This document shows, piece after piece, positions 1 to 7,808 of a stretch of 45,063 nucleotides of DNA. A program made the position numbers and the translations under genes. How positions within the stretch are numbered: the stretch's first letter is position 1; every line of letters starts with the position of its first letter. The notes under the pieces are model-generated. The model made no database searches, was not told the DNA's origin, and worked only from the letters and a program-made list of their open reading frames with translations. Origin of the DNA: Bacteroidales bacterium (GTDB lineage Bacteria; Bacteroidota; Bacteroidia; Bacteroidales; F082); the NCBI GenBank assembly GCA_015489465.1, contig WFZS01000200.1, positions 1 to 45,063 on the forward strand, in the 5' to 3' direction.

Positions 1-140
1 CATTGTTTGTTAGTTTTAGAATGTTTGTAAACGCCATAAATCCAATACGTTATGACGGTTGCTTATTTTTATGTTTATTTTTTTGATTTAAATTTGTTAA
101 AAATAGTTAATAAGGTTTATTAAAAAATTTGAGGACAATA

Positions 141-173
141 AAAAAGCCCGCTTCAAATTGTGCGGGCTTTTTT
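141..173 (-). terminator. Intrinsic terminator after ilvE
   Basis: A perfect GC-rich hairpin: AAAAAGCCCGC (141-151) pairs with GCGGGCTTTTTT (162-173) around a 10-nt loop. A-tract and T-tract flank it, so it can work in either direction. It lies 23 bp past the stop of the minus-strand aminotransferase gene and probably ends that transcript. The 140 bp to its left show no gene. Confidence 0.85.
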
Positions 174-195
174 GGAAAAATGATATGAAAATTTT

Positions 196-1218
196 TTAAA
201 TACCTTCTATAACTGTAGTCCAGTTGTGTTTATCTTCAATTGTACCTTCCTGAATACCTCTTAAATTATGGTATAATTTTGTGGAAACTTCTCCGGCTTC
301 ATCACCGTAAAAATATTCTTTACCCATATCGTTGTCAACAATTTTTCTGATGGGTGTAATTATGGCAGCAGTGCCGCAAGCACCCGTTTCTTCAAATGTT
401 TCCAACTCTTCAACGGGAACTTTTCTTCTTTCCACGGTTAACCCCAAGTCTTTTGCAATTTGCTCTAAACTCATATTTGTTATGGAAGGAAGAATGCTTG
501 TTGACTTCGGTGTGATATAAGTATTGTTTTTTATGCCGAAAAAGTTAGCCGGACCTGCTTCGTCTATATATTTCTTTTCTCTGGCATCGAGGAACAGTAC
601 CGAAGCAAACCCTCTTTGGTGAGCACGTTCTGTAGCTCTCAATCCGGCGGCATAGTTGCCACCTACTTTTATATGACCTGTACCCAGAGGAGCGGCTCTG
701 TCCACATCACGTACAAGTTCAACGTCAACGGGTTTAAAGCCCGTTTTAAAATAGGGCCCAACCGGGGTTACGAAAACCATAAAAAGATATTCGTTGGCAG
801 GTTTTACACCTACTTGAGGTCCGCTCCCAATCAATAAAGGTCGAATGTATAACGTTGCTCCCGTTCCATAAGGAGGGATGTATTCGGCATTGAGCTTAAC
901 GGCTTTTACGATTGCATTGTAAAATAATTCATCGGGAACTTCTTTCATCAATATGCCGTGTGCCGAATTTCTTAGACGTTTGGCATTTTCTTCCCACCTG
1001 AACAGGCGTACTTTGCCGTCTTTTCCCCTGTAAGCTTTTAATCCTTCAAAAGCTTCTTGTCCGTAATGCAATGTTGTGGCAGCCATATGTACGGGGATAT
1101 ACTCCGAAGAGCTGATTTCGAGTTCTCCCCATTTGCCGTCACGGTAATAACATCTCACGTTATAATCGGTTTTGTAATAACCGAAGGGTAATTCACCCCA
1201 GTTTATATCTTTTGCCAT
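196..1218 (-). CDS. ilvE: Branched-chain amino acid aminotransferase
   Basis: PLP-dependent class IV aminotransferase that interconverts leucine, isoleucine and valine with their 2-keto acids, using glutamate/2-oxoglutarate; cytosolic. The 340-residue length fits the longer BCAT group also found in eukaryotes. The N-terminal block HYGQEAFEGLKAYRG (about 51-65) and the segment GTGHIKVGGNYA are family hallmarks; K184 in the latter should be the Schiff-base lysine. The downstream block with DEAGPANFFGI and the late GACGTAAIITPI motif bind cofactor phosphate in the family. The ATG at 1218 is the natural start, since the protein begins just before conserved sequence. It is a single-gene unit: it ends at a strong terminator and is divergent from the methyltransferase across a 135-bp gap. 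I found no clear -7 box for it. Confidence 0.95.
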   Translation of the reverse strand: MAKDINWGELPFGYYKTDYNVRCYYRDGKWGELEISSSEYIPVHMAATTLHYGQEAFEGLKAYRGKDGKVRLFRWEENAKRLRNSAHGILMKEVPDELFYNAIVKAVKLNAEYIPPYGTGATLYIRPLLIGSGPQVGVKPANEYLFMVFVTPVGPYFKTGFKPVDVELVRDVDRAAPLGTGHIKVGGNYAAGLRATERAHQRGFASVLFLDAREKKYIDEAGPANFFGIKNNTYITPKSTSILPSITNMSLEQIAKDLGLTVERRKVPVEELETFEETGACGTAAIITPIRKIVDNDMGKEYFYGDEAGEVSTKLYHNLRGIQEGTIEDKHNWTTVIEGI

Positions 1219-1353
1219 GATTTCTGTTTTTTTTGTTTGAGTTGCTAATTTACTAAATAAATCAAAGTCGGTTTGTTTTTTATCGGTAAGAGAAATACTT
1301 AATTTTTAAATAAATGGTTTATTTTGCAAAACAAATTTTAAAACCGAGGGATT

Positions 1354-2007
1354 ATGGGATTGTTGAATGATTATACGGATCGTCACAGGTTTATTTTCGA
1401 TGTGATAGCACCTGTTTATTCCGCTTTGGATAAATATGTAAAAAAAGGACATTCAAAACCTTTTGAAAATGTTATAAATGTCATTGATGTGAGAGGTAAA
1501 ACGGTTCTGGACATTGGAACCGGTGCTGCTGCATGGGCTGCTCTTTTTATGGAAAACGGCGCAAAAGTTCATGGTGTTGATTTTTCTAAAAGAATGGTTA
1601 AGCATGCTCAAAAACGCTATGGTGACAAAATAAAGTTTTCGGTGGGTAACGCTATGGATTTGAAAGATTTTGAGGACGAATCTTTTGACATTGTTACGGC
1701 GTCATACGTGCTTCACGGTTTTGTTTTTGAAAAAAGAAATTTGATATTGAAAGAGATGCACCGTATTACGAAAAATATAGTTATTGTCAATGATTATTAC
1801 GGTCATACACACCCTGTCGGGCAGTTTTTGGAATTTCTTGAAGGCAGTGACTATAAAAATTTTAAAAAGAATTTCATCAACGAATTAAAAGATCTTTTCC
1901 CGGAAATAATGGTTTGTGACGGGGCTAACGGACAGGCGATTTATTTTGCCGCAAAGAAAAAAGGAACTTTCAAAAGTAAAAGTTGTATTAAAAAAAGGAT
2001 TATTTAA
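1354..2007 (+). CDS. Class I SAM-dependent methyltransferase
   Basis: A 217-residue Rossmann-fold methyltransferase. Motif I reads VLDIGTGAAAWAALF (51-65), followed by an acidic strand end at GVDFSKRMVKHA and the motif IV-like region FDIVTASYVLHGF. This is the UbiE/Methyltransf_11 type of small-molecule enzyme, but the substrate cannot be read from the sequence. The N-terminus, with DRHRFIFDVIAPVYSALD, resembles UbiE/MenG-like proteins that begin with a Y/F-D-x-IAPVYD pattern, so a quinone or lipid substrate is possible; that is inference. The basic C-terminal tail runs 8 bp into the convergent acylphosphatase gene. No terminator is visible between the two. Confidence 0.8.
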   Translation: MGLLNDYTDRHRFIFDVIAPVYSALDKYVKKGHSKPFENVINVIDVRGKTVLDIGTGAAAWAALFMENGAKVHGVDFSKRMVKHAQKRYGDKIKFSVGNAMDLKDFEDESFDIVTASYVLHGFVFEKRNLILKEMHRITKNIVIVNDYYGHTHPVGQFLEFLEGSDYKNFKKNFINELKDLFPEIMVCDGANGQAIYFAAKKKGTFKSKSCIKKRII

Positions 2008-2269
2008 TTGTAAAATCGTCGTAACCGAAAACCGGCGTTTTTTGCACCTGAACATTCGTGACTCTTGCCCAAGCGGGTCCTTCGTTGCACCATAAAATGA
2101 ACTTATCCAAGTCTTCTTCTTCACCCTCGGCTTCTATATAGACACTTCCGTCGGGTTTGTTCTGAACAAAGCCTTTAATACCCAATTCAATGGCTTTTTT
2201 TTGAGTGTAGTATCTGAACCCCACACCTTGAACTCTTCCGTAAACCTTTATTATTGCTCCTTTTTTCAT
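2000..2269 (-). CDS. acyP: Acylphosphatase
   Basis: Small cytosolic enzyme that hydrolyses carboxyl-phosphate bonds such as acetyl-phosphate and other acylphosphates. The 89-residue length is typical. The signature GRVQGVGFR supplies the phosphate-cradle arginine (R19), and the second motif GFVQNKPDGSV supplies the catalytic asparagine (N37). It is the last gene of a minus-strand run: butyrate kinase, secreted 799-residue protein, acylphosphatase, with only 17 bp between the secreted protein gene and this one. Sitting in the same run as a kinase that makes acyl-phosphates is suggestive, but acylphosphatases are found in many contexts. Its 3' end overlaps the convergent methyltransferase gene by 8 bp. 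Confidence 0.93.
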   Translation of the reverse strand: MKKGAIIKVYGRVQGVGFRYYTQKKAIELGIKGFVQNKPDGSVYIEAEGEEEDLDKFILWCNEGPAWARVTNVQVQKTPVFGYDDFTIK

Positions 2270-2286
2270 TTCTTAAAATACACTTT

Positions 2287-4686
2287 TTATTCGATAATTC
2301 TGATGATTTTCGATTCGCCGTTGTCAATGTCAAACCAAAATACAATATGTTTGCCGGAACGTTTCATTGAAGGCTTTAACCCGTTAACGGTAACATGTTT
2401 CGCTTTAACGGAAAAAGCCAAGTCTTTAACAGGCTCATTATTTATATTTGTGATTTTAATACGGCCATCAGGTAAAACGGTATAAGAAATGTTGTTTATC
2501 TTGATGCCGTAATCCATAAATTCTCCCACGGTGGTAACGTTGAGCAACTTCTCTTTTTTTAAATCCGACATTTTCTTTAATGTTTCATTAAAACCGTGTT
2601 GAGCTACTATTACGCTGTCTTTTCCGTATTCCCAAAAACCTTTTGACGGTGATGTCCATGCAGGATAACAGTGGTTTATTTCAACACTCCAGTTGTTAAC
2701 AAAGTCGGCAAGCCTTTTATTCGAAAAATAAAATCCCCACATATTTTTGTCGATATATGTAACCGCCGGAGTTATCCAAAGGTATAAATCGCCAGTTATC
2801 GTTTCGTGTTTGAAAAAATCGGGTCGCGGAAAACTGTTACCGAATCCCGTATAAATTTTTTCAATGGAGTTATCGAATTCCCATCCGGAAAAGTTTCTGA
2901 AATCTTCCATGTACGGATTCCAGAAATATTTTAAATCGTACTTTTCCCAAGCTTTTTTCACATAATCCGTAAATGCCCCGTCACACACAATATCTTCCCT
3001 GTTGTTAACGGGTAAGTTGTTGTATCCGTGGTCTATCCACGATTTTGAACCGAACCTTTTTTTCATGAATTTCAGTGCATCATTCAATATTTCGGGATTT
3101 GTTGTGTAGTGGTCGGGAGTATGGAGGCAAATTTCCGAACCTTTAGCCGCTATCTGCCCAAGAAAATCCAAGAAATCGGTACTTTTTTTAATTGATAATT
3201 CTTTGCTTTTAAAAAGTCCACCGGAAGCATCATTGTTATTTATGCTGTCGGGATTTGTGTAAAAAACGCTTTTGGTAACGGGTATGCCGTATTTAACAAA
3301 ACCGCCTGTTGCACCAGCGGTATCGGTAATGTTTTCTGTTCCGAAATAAGTTGCGCGGTGTGTCCTTATATCGGTCCAGTCAGCATGTTCGGTCCATATG
3401 TAAGTGGCAAGAAAACCACCGGGATTTTTCATAAATGAAGGCAAAATTTTGTTTTTTACACCCGCAAAAATCCGGAAACTTCTTTTAAATGAATATTTTT
3501 TTAAGAAAATACTCTTTGACAAATCTTTTTTGAAATTAAACGTATCGGGCAAAAGCGGAAATCTTAAAAAATTATGATCGTTTTCGTAATCCAGATTTAA
3601 TATCAGCAAACTGTCTTTAACATCAAGCTGTGTAGATGAAAGGTCCGTATTATGGTATATTGCCAATGAGCCTGCGCTGTCGCCGCAAACCAAACCTTCG
3701 GTACCTAACCAATATTCGTTTTCGAAATTTGAAGTGTCAATTTTTCTGTTGTATTTGTTTACGGAAATCAGAGGCTTGAAATATTTGCCCGTAAAAGCCA
3801 GCCTGTGTAATCTTATTCTTTTTTTGAATTTGCATTCAACTGTAAATTCAATCTCCGGGCTGTTCACGTTACATTTTATTTTTACTTCCGTGTTAACCGT
3901 ATCATTTTTAAATTTTAGATTTATCAAAGAACCGTTTTCCGAATTTTTGACCTTATATGATTTAAAATTCTGTTTTATTAAATATTTTCCGGTGTCAATT
4001 ATTACCTTTTGGATAGCTAAAAAAGGTAAACCTGAGGTGTCGGTGATAATAATAACGGGTTCCGGCGATAATCCCAATTTATAAAAATTATTTTCGAATA
4101 TGAAATTTACGGTATCGGGCAAAGCCTTTACGGTTTTATTCAGATTATCCAAAAAAGACGGTAATTTCAAAGGGCTCATGGAAAATTCCAGGTCGTCAAG
4201 ATTAATTTTCTTCTTGCCCGGATTCCATAAATAGGTTTTCAAAATTGTATTTCGGGTATAATTACTTGGTATTTTTAATGTGTCGGTAAAAGAGAACCAT
4301 TTGTTTGTGCCGGTAATTACTTTGTCAAGTTTGATTCCGTGCCAAAAAACCTCCCTGTTTTTATCTTTTAAGGTTATTACGTAAATGGCATTTGGATTCG
4401 TTATTTGCGATTTTACTTTGCCTTGTGATACCAATAATATGCTTTTACCTTTTAAATCTTCGGGAAATTCCGTTGCAATACCTAGCCCGTAAATATGTAG
4501 CGAGTCGCAATAGGCGCTGTATTTGCCTGAAAATGAATTTAATGAATCAAGAAATTCCGTTCCGGACCATTTTATTGTTGTATCGGATACGTTTTCCAGG
4601 TCGTTAAAAAAAACTTGTGCCCCGGCATTAAGGTATGTCAGGGCAGCAAAAATTATCAATACTTTTTTAACGGTTTTAAATATCAT
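2287..4686 (-). CDS. Large secreted protein with a NodB-like (polysaccharide deacetylase-like) region
   Basis: A 799-residue exported protein of unclear function. Residues 1-24 form a signal peptide (lysines, a hydrophobic stretch, then AGAQ). The first roughly 400 residues look beta-rich, as in carbohydrate-binding or adhesin modules. From about residue 415 comes a region that resembles a divergent NodB/CE4 fold: TEHADWTDIRTHRATYFG could hold the paired acidic residues, HTPDHYTT (H522, H526) fits the HxxxH metal motif, and WIDHGYNN (around D552/H553) follows. The C-terminal 80 residues look like a beta-sandwich, with TVLPDGRIKITN. The start codon is 1 nt past the butyrate kinase stop, so the two are probably co-translated. 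A role in periplasmic or surface glycan modification is inference. Confidence 0.6.
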   Translation of the reverse strand: MIFKTVKKVLIIFAALTYLNAGAQVFFNDLENVSDTTIKWSGTEFLDSLNSFSGKYSAYCDSLHIYGLGIATEFPEDLKGKSILLVSQGKVKSQITNPNAIYVITLKDKNREVFWHGIKLDKVITGTNKWFSFTDTLKIPSNYTRNTILKTYLWNPGKKKINLDDLEFSMSPLKLPSFLDNLNKTVKALPDTVNFIFENNFYKLGLSPEPVIIITDTSGLPFLAIQKVIIDTGKYLIKQNFKSYKVKNSENGSLINLKFKNDTVNTEVKIKCNVNSPEIEFTVECKFKKRIRLHRLAFTGKYFKPLISVNKYNRKIDTSNFENEYWLGTEGLVCGDSAGSLAIYHNTDLSSTQLDVKDSLLILNLDYENDHNFLRFPLLPDTFNFKKDLSKSIFLKKYSFKRSFRIFAGVKNKILPSFMKNPGGFLATYIWTEHADWTDIRTHRATYFGTENITDTAGATGGFVKYGIPVTKSVFYTNPDSINNNDASGGLFKSKELSIKKSTDFLDFLGQIAAKGSEICLHTPDHYTTNPEILNDALKFMKKRFGSKSWIDHGYNNLPVNNREDIVCDGAFTDYVKKAWEKYDLKYFWNPYMEDFRNFSGWEFDNSIEKIYTGFGNSFPRPDFFKHETITGDLYLWITPAVTYIDKNMWGFYFSNKRLADFVNNWSVEINHCYPAWTSPSKGFWEYGKDSVIVAQHGFNETLKKMSDLKKEKLLNVTTVGEFMDYGIKINNISYTVLPDGRIKITNINNEPVKDLAFSVKAKHVTVNGLKPSMKRSGKHIVFWFDIDNGESKIIRIIE

Positions 4687-4687
4687 T

Positions 4688-5764
4688 TTATTTGTATTCC
4701 AAAACAGGAACTTCTTTTCTCAATACACGCATTGCAAAAGTATCCAAAGCTTCAAAATCGTTAACGGAAGGATAGAGAGCAATTGGAGCCATTTTCCCAA
4801 TCCTTTTTTTGACATTTTCCAAAAATCTTTCGCTGTCAAAAATCATCCCGGTTAAAATAATTGCGTCAATATCACCTTCCAGTGTAGCATAATGAGAAGC
4901 GATTTCTTTGGCAACCTGATACGAAAGGGCGTAAGAGATAAACCGTGCTTTTTCGTCACCTTCTTTAATACGCTTGTTGATTTCGGATAAATTATCGGTT
5001 CCCAAATAAGCTTTATAACCGCCTTCTTCCCTTATCATTTTGAGTATCTCCTCTTTTGTTTTACCGGAATCGAAACAATATTCCACAATTTGACCCATTG
5101 GTAATGTTCCCGTTCTTGTTATTGAAAAAGGACCGCCCCCGTCAAATGCCTGGTTTACATCCACAACCCTGCCTTTTTGATGTGCGCCTATTGATATGCC
5201 TCCGCTTCCTATGTGGCAGACAATCAAATTCAAATCCTCATATTTTTTGTTTAACGATTTTGCATATTTACAAGCAACATGTTTGTGGTTTAATGCATGG
5301 AAAATGGATTTTCGTTCAAAGTCGGGGTGACCCGTTACCCTGGCAACATCTGAAAGTTCATCAACAACTACCGGATTTACCATATAGGCATTTTTACCTA
5401 TCATTTTAGCAATTTGATATGCCAAAATACCTCCCAGGTTTGTGGCATGAACTCCCATAACACCTTTTTCAAGGTCGTTCACCATCTTTTCGTTAATCAG
5501 ATAAACACCTTGTTGGACAGGTTTTACAAGTCCGCTTCTCCCCATAACCATTTCTATTTCCGAAAGGTCTATGCCGTTGCGTTTAAGTTCGTCTAAAACA
5601 CTTTTTAACCTGTATTCTTTTTGGTCTATGACGTTTTTAAATTTTTCCAATTCCTCTTGAGGATGTTTTATGGTTTTCAGAAATACAGGTTCGTTGCCTC
5701 TGTAAACAGCAATTTTAGTATCGTGAACTTCGGGATAAATGATAAGGATTTTTTTCGTAATCAT
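4688..5764 (-). CDS. buk: Butyrate kinase family protein with degenerate phosphate loops
   Basis: A 358-residue ASKHA-superfamily acyl kinase. Butyrate kinase converts butyryl-phosphate and ADP to butyrate and ATP. Family blocks are clear: EHASNLGG-like VHATNLGGILAYQIAK, NPVVVDELSDVARVTGHPDFERKS (in part), HALNHKHVACKYAK, KYEDLNLIVCHIGSGG and VDVNQAFDGGGPFS. However, the first phosphate loop, normally NPGSTSTKIA, reads YPEVHDTKIA here, and the adenosine-site TGG is TGM (ILTGMIFDSERF). These changes cast doubt on normal kinase activity. No phosphate butyryltransferase gene is nearby, although ptb is the usual partner. It heads a minus-strand run with the secreted NodB-like protein (1-nt gap). 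The gene symbol reflects family membership, not proven activity. Confidence 0.8.
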   Translation of the reverse strand: MITKKILIIYPEVHDTKIAVYRGNEPVFLKTIKHPQEELEKFKNVIDQKEYRLKSVLDELKRNGIDLSEIEMVMGRSGLVKPVQQGVYLINEKMVNDLEKGVMGVHATNLGGILAYQIAKMIGKNAYMVNPVVVDELSDVARVTGHPDFERKSIFHALNHKHVACKYAKSLNKKYEDLNLIVCHIGSGGISIGAHQKGRVVDVNQAFDGGGPFSITRTGTLPMGQIVEYCFDSGKTKEEILKMIREEGGYKAYLGTDNLSEINKRIKEGDEKARFISYALSYQVAKEIASHYATLEGDIDAIILTGMIFDSERFLENVKKRIGKMAPIALYPSVNDFEALDTFAMRVLRKEVPVLEYK

Positions 5765-5957
5765 GATAATTCAATTTGAGCTATAAAAATATAAAAACAT
5801 CCGAAACGATTCCCGGAATATAATTTTTCCGGAAATATTTTGCTGAAATTACTTGTTATTTAAGTAAAATTTTAAACATTTTTTATTAGTTAAAGATTGT
5901 TAAATGCCATTAATACCTCTTTACATTAATATTCAAATTTTTTTCTTTTGCACATCT

Positions 5958-5965
5958 TAGTTTTG
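5958..5965 (+). promoter_or_regulatory. -7 box upstream of gldA
   Basis: TAGTTTTG matches the Bacteroidota -7 consensus TAnnTTTG, 46 bp before the gldA ATG. I see no well-placed upstream TTG. The 247-bp divergent gap between buk and gldA holds nothing else I can name. Confidence 0.5.
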
Positions 5966-6011
5966 TGTTGTATAAATAGTTCTTGTTTTATTAACCCAAA
6001 ATTTTCGTGAT

Positions 6012-6944
6012 ATGGATATTGTAATAGAAGGTATGACGAAAACTTACGGTATTCAAAAAGCCGTTGACGATATCTCTTTTAAGGTGAAAACAGGGGAAGT
6101 TCTCGGTTTTTTGGGACCCAATGGTGCCGGAAAGACAACAACCATGAAAGCGATTACGTCATTCCTTATTCCCGATAAAGGGAAAATTTTCATCGGGAAT
6201 ATTCCCGTTCTGGAGAATCCTTTGGAGGCAAAAAAGCATATAGGTTACCTTCCGGAGAACAATCCGTTATATGAGGATATGCCTGTTATCGATTATTTGC
6301 GGTTTTGTGCGGAAATAGAAAATGTTCCGAAAGATAAAATCGATGACAAAATCAGGTCGGTTATAAAAACCTGCGGTATTACAAAAGAGAAGCACAAAAA
6401 AATAGGTGAACTTTCCAAAGGTTATAAACAGAGGGTTGGACTAGCCCAAGCACTTATCCACGACCCCGAAATACTTATCCTTGACGAACCTACAACGGGA
6501 CTGGACCCCAATCAGATTGTTGAAATACGTGAATTGATACGTAATGTGGGAAAGGAAAAAACGGTGATTTTGTCATCGCATATCCTTGCCGAAGTTGAGG
6601 CTACTTGCGACAGGATACTTATTATTAATAAAGGTAAGATTGTTGCAGACGGAACCGTAGAAGATTTGAGGAAACAGGCACAAGGTTCGGAAATTCTTAA
6701 AGTAACCGTGGAAGACGGTGATATAAATGATATTTTTACAGCTTTACAATCTTTAGACACTGTTGAAACAGTTGATTTTATTGATAAATCAACTCAAACA
6801 TTCGAAGTTAAAAGCAAAACGGGACAAAGTTCAAGAAAAGCCGTTTTTAAATTATGTGTTGAAAAAGGGTGGACTCTAACACAACTTTCATTCGTTGAAA
6901 CCAGATTGGAAGACGTATTCCGTGAATTAACAGTAAACAATTAA
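6012..6944 (+). CDS. gldA: ABC transporter ATPase, GldA
   Basis: ATP-binding subunit of the GldA-GldF-GldG ABC system, which in Flavobacterium is tied to gliding motility but also occurs in non-gliding Bacteroidota. The 310-residue protein has Walker A GPNGAGKTT (35-43), a signature LSKGYKQ (134-140), which is the usual variant in this subfamily, Walker B ILILDEP (154-160) and the switch histidine in SSHIL. The last 90 residues form the GldA-type C-terminal extension. It is the first gene of a plus-strand run with gldF, gldG and a DUF4340 gene. A 110-bp AT-rich gap with direct repeats separates it from gldF. Transcription probably starts from the TAGTTTTG box upstream. Confidence 0.92.
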   Translation: MDIVIEGMTKTYGIQKAVDDISFKVKTGEVLGFLGPNGAGKTTTMKAITSFLIPDKGKIFIGNIPVLENPLEAKKHIGYLPENNPLYEDMPVIDYLRFCAEIENVPKDKIDDKIRSVIKTCGITKEKHKKIGELSKGYKQRVGLAQALIHDPEILILDEPTTGLDPNQIVEIRELIRNVGKEKTVILSSHILAEVEATCDRILIINKGKIVADGTVEDLRKQAQGSEILKVTVEDGDINDIFTALQSLDTVETVDFIDKSTQTFEVKSKTGQSSRKAVFKLCVEKGWTLTQLSFVETRLEDVFRELTVNN

Positions 6945-6958
6945 TTAAAAAAATAATT

Positions 6959-7052
6959 AACGTTTAACGGTTAACAAATAACATTTAACGAATAACAATT
7001 AACAATTAACGTTTATAGATCAACTCTCAACGTTTAACCTTAACAAATAAAC
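6959..7052 (+). repeat. Imperfect direct repeats between gldA and gldF
   Basis: AACGTTTAACGG followed by TTAACAAATAA (6959-6981) recurs as AACGTTTAACC followed by TTAACAAATAA (7029-7050), 70 bp apart. A third AACGTTTA lies at 7008-7015. The sequence between consists of near-repeats of TAACAATT. The tract fills almost the whole gldA-gldF gap and encodes nothing. Confidence 0.75.
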
Positions 7053-7054
7053 CC

Positions 7055-7777
7055 ATGAAAGAGATTTTGACAATAGCCAAACGTGAACTCCGGGCATATT
7101 TCGATTCGCTGATGGCCTATATTCTTATAGTGCTTTTTCTAGGTTTCAGCGGATTTTTTACCTGGATATACGGAAGTGATATATTTTTCATTAAGCAAGC
7201 AAGTTTGGAAGTGTTTTTCAATATTGCTTTTTGGACTCTTTTCTTTTTTATTCCGGCTCTTACAATGAGGCTGCTTTCGGAAGAAAACAGAGCGGGAACA
7301 CTGGAATTACTTCTTACCAAACCTGTTACCGATTGGCAGGTTATCGCAGGAAAGTTTACGGCTGCACTGGCATTGATAACAATAACGCTGGCATTAACTT
7401 TTCCGTATTTTATTACGGTAAGTTCGTTGGGGAATATCGATACCGGTGCCGTTTTCAGCGGATATTTGGCTTTAATATTGATTAGTGCGATGTATATTTC
7501 AATAGGTATTTTTGCAAGCAGCATTACCAATAACCAGATAGTTGCATACCTTACGGCATTAACTATAGGAATATTTTTTCAGGTTATTTTTCAGATGTTG
7601 GCATCGGCTTTTCCCGGGACTTTAGGTAATATTTTCGATTACCTAAGTGTTTACAGTCACTACGACTCTATGATAAGGGGAGTTATCGACTCAAGGGACT
7701 TGGTATATTTCCTTTCGGTAACTTTTTTGGCATTGGTATCTGCCGAAACCATGTTATTGAAAAAAAGATATGTTTAA
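7055..7777 (+). CDS. gldF: ABC transporter permease, GldF
   Basis: Membrane permease of the Gld ABC system. The 240-residue protein has about six transmembrane segments, the first around residues 17-38 (LMAYILIVLFLGFSGFFTW). The family-typical segment LRLLSEENRAGTLELLLTKPV appears in slightly altered form (RLLSEENRAGTLELL); it marks ABC-2-type permeases of the GldF/NatB/DrrB kind. No signal peptide. It follows gldA by 110 bp and precedes gldG by 31 bp, so GldA is expected to energise a complex of GldF with GldG. The substrate exported is not known for any member. Confidence 0.92.
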   Translation: MKEILTIAKRELRAYFDSLMAYILIVLFLGFSGFFTWIYGSDIFFIKQASLEVFFNIAFWTLFFFIPALTMRLLSEENRAGTLELLLTKPVTDWQVIAGKFTAALALITITLALTFPYFITVSSLGNIDTGAVFSGYLALILISAMYISIGIFASSITNNQIVAYLTALTIGIFFQVIFQMLASAFPGTLGNIFDYLSVYSHYDSMIRGVIDSRDLVYFLSVTFLALVSAETMLLKKRYV

Positions 7778-7808
7778 ATGATGAGTAAATTTTGATAATG
7801 AGAGTGCT

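Noticed and set aside
6945-7054. CRISPR-like array between gldA and gldF
   Set aside because: Only two longer copies, degenerate, AT-rich, with no regular spacers and no cas genes.
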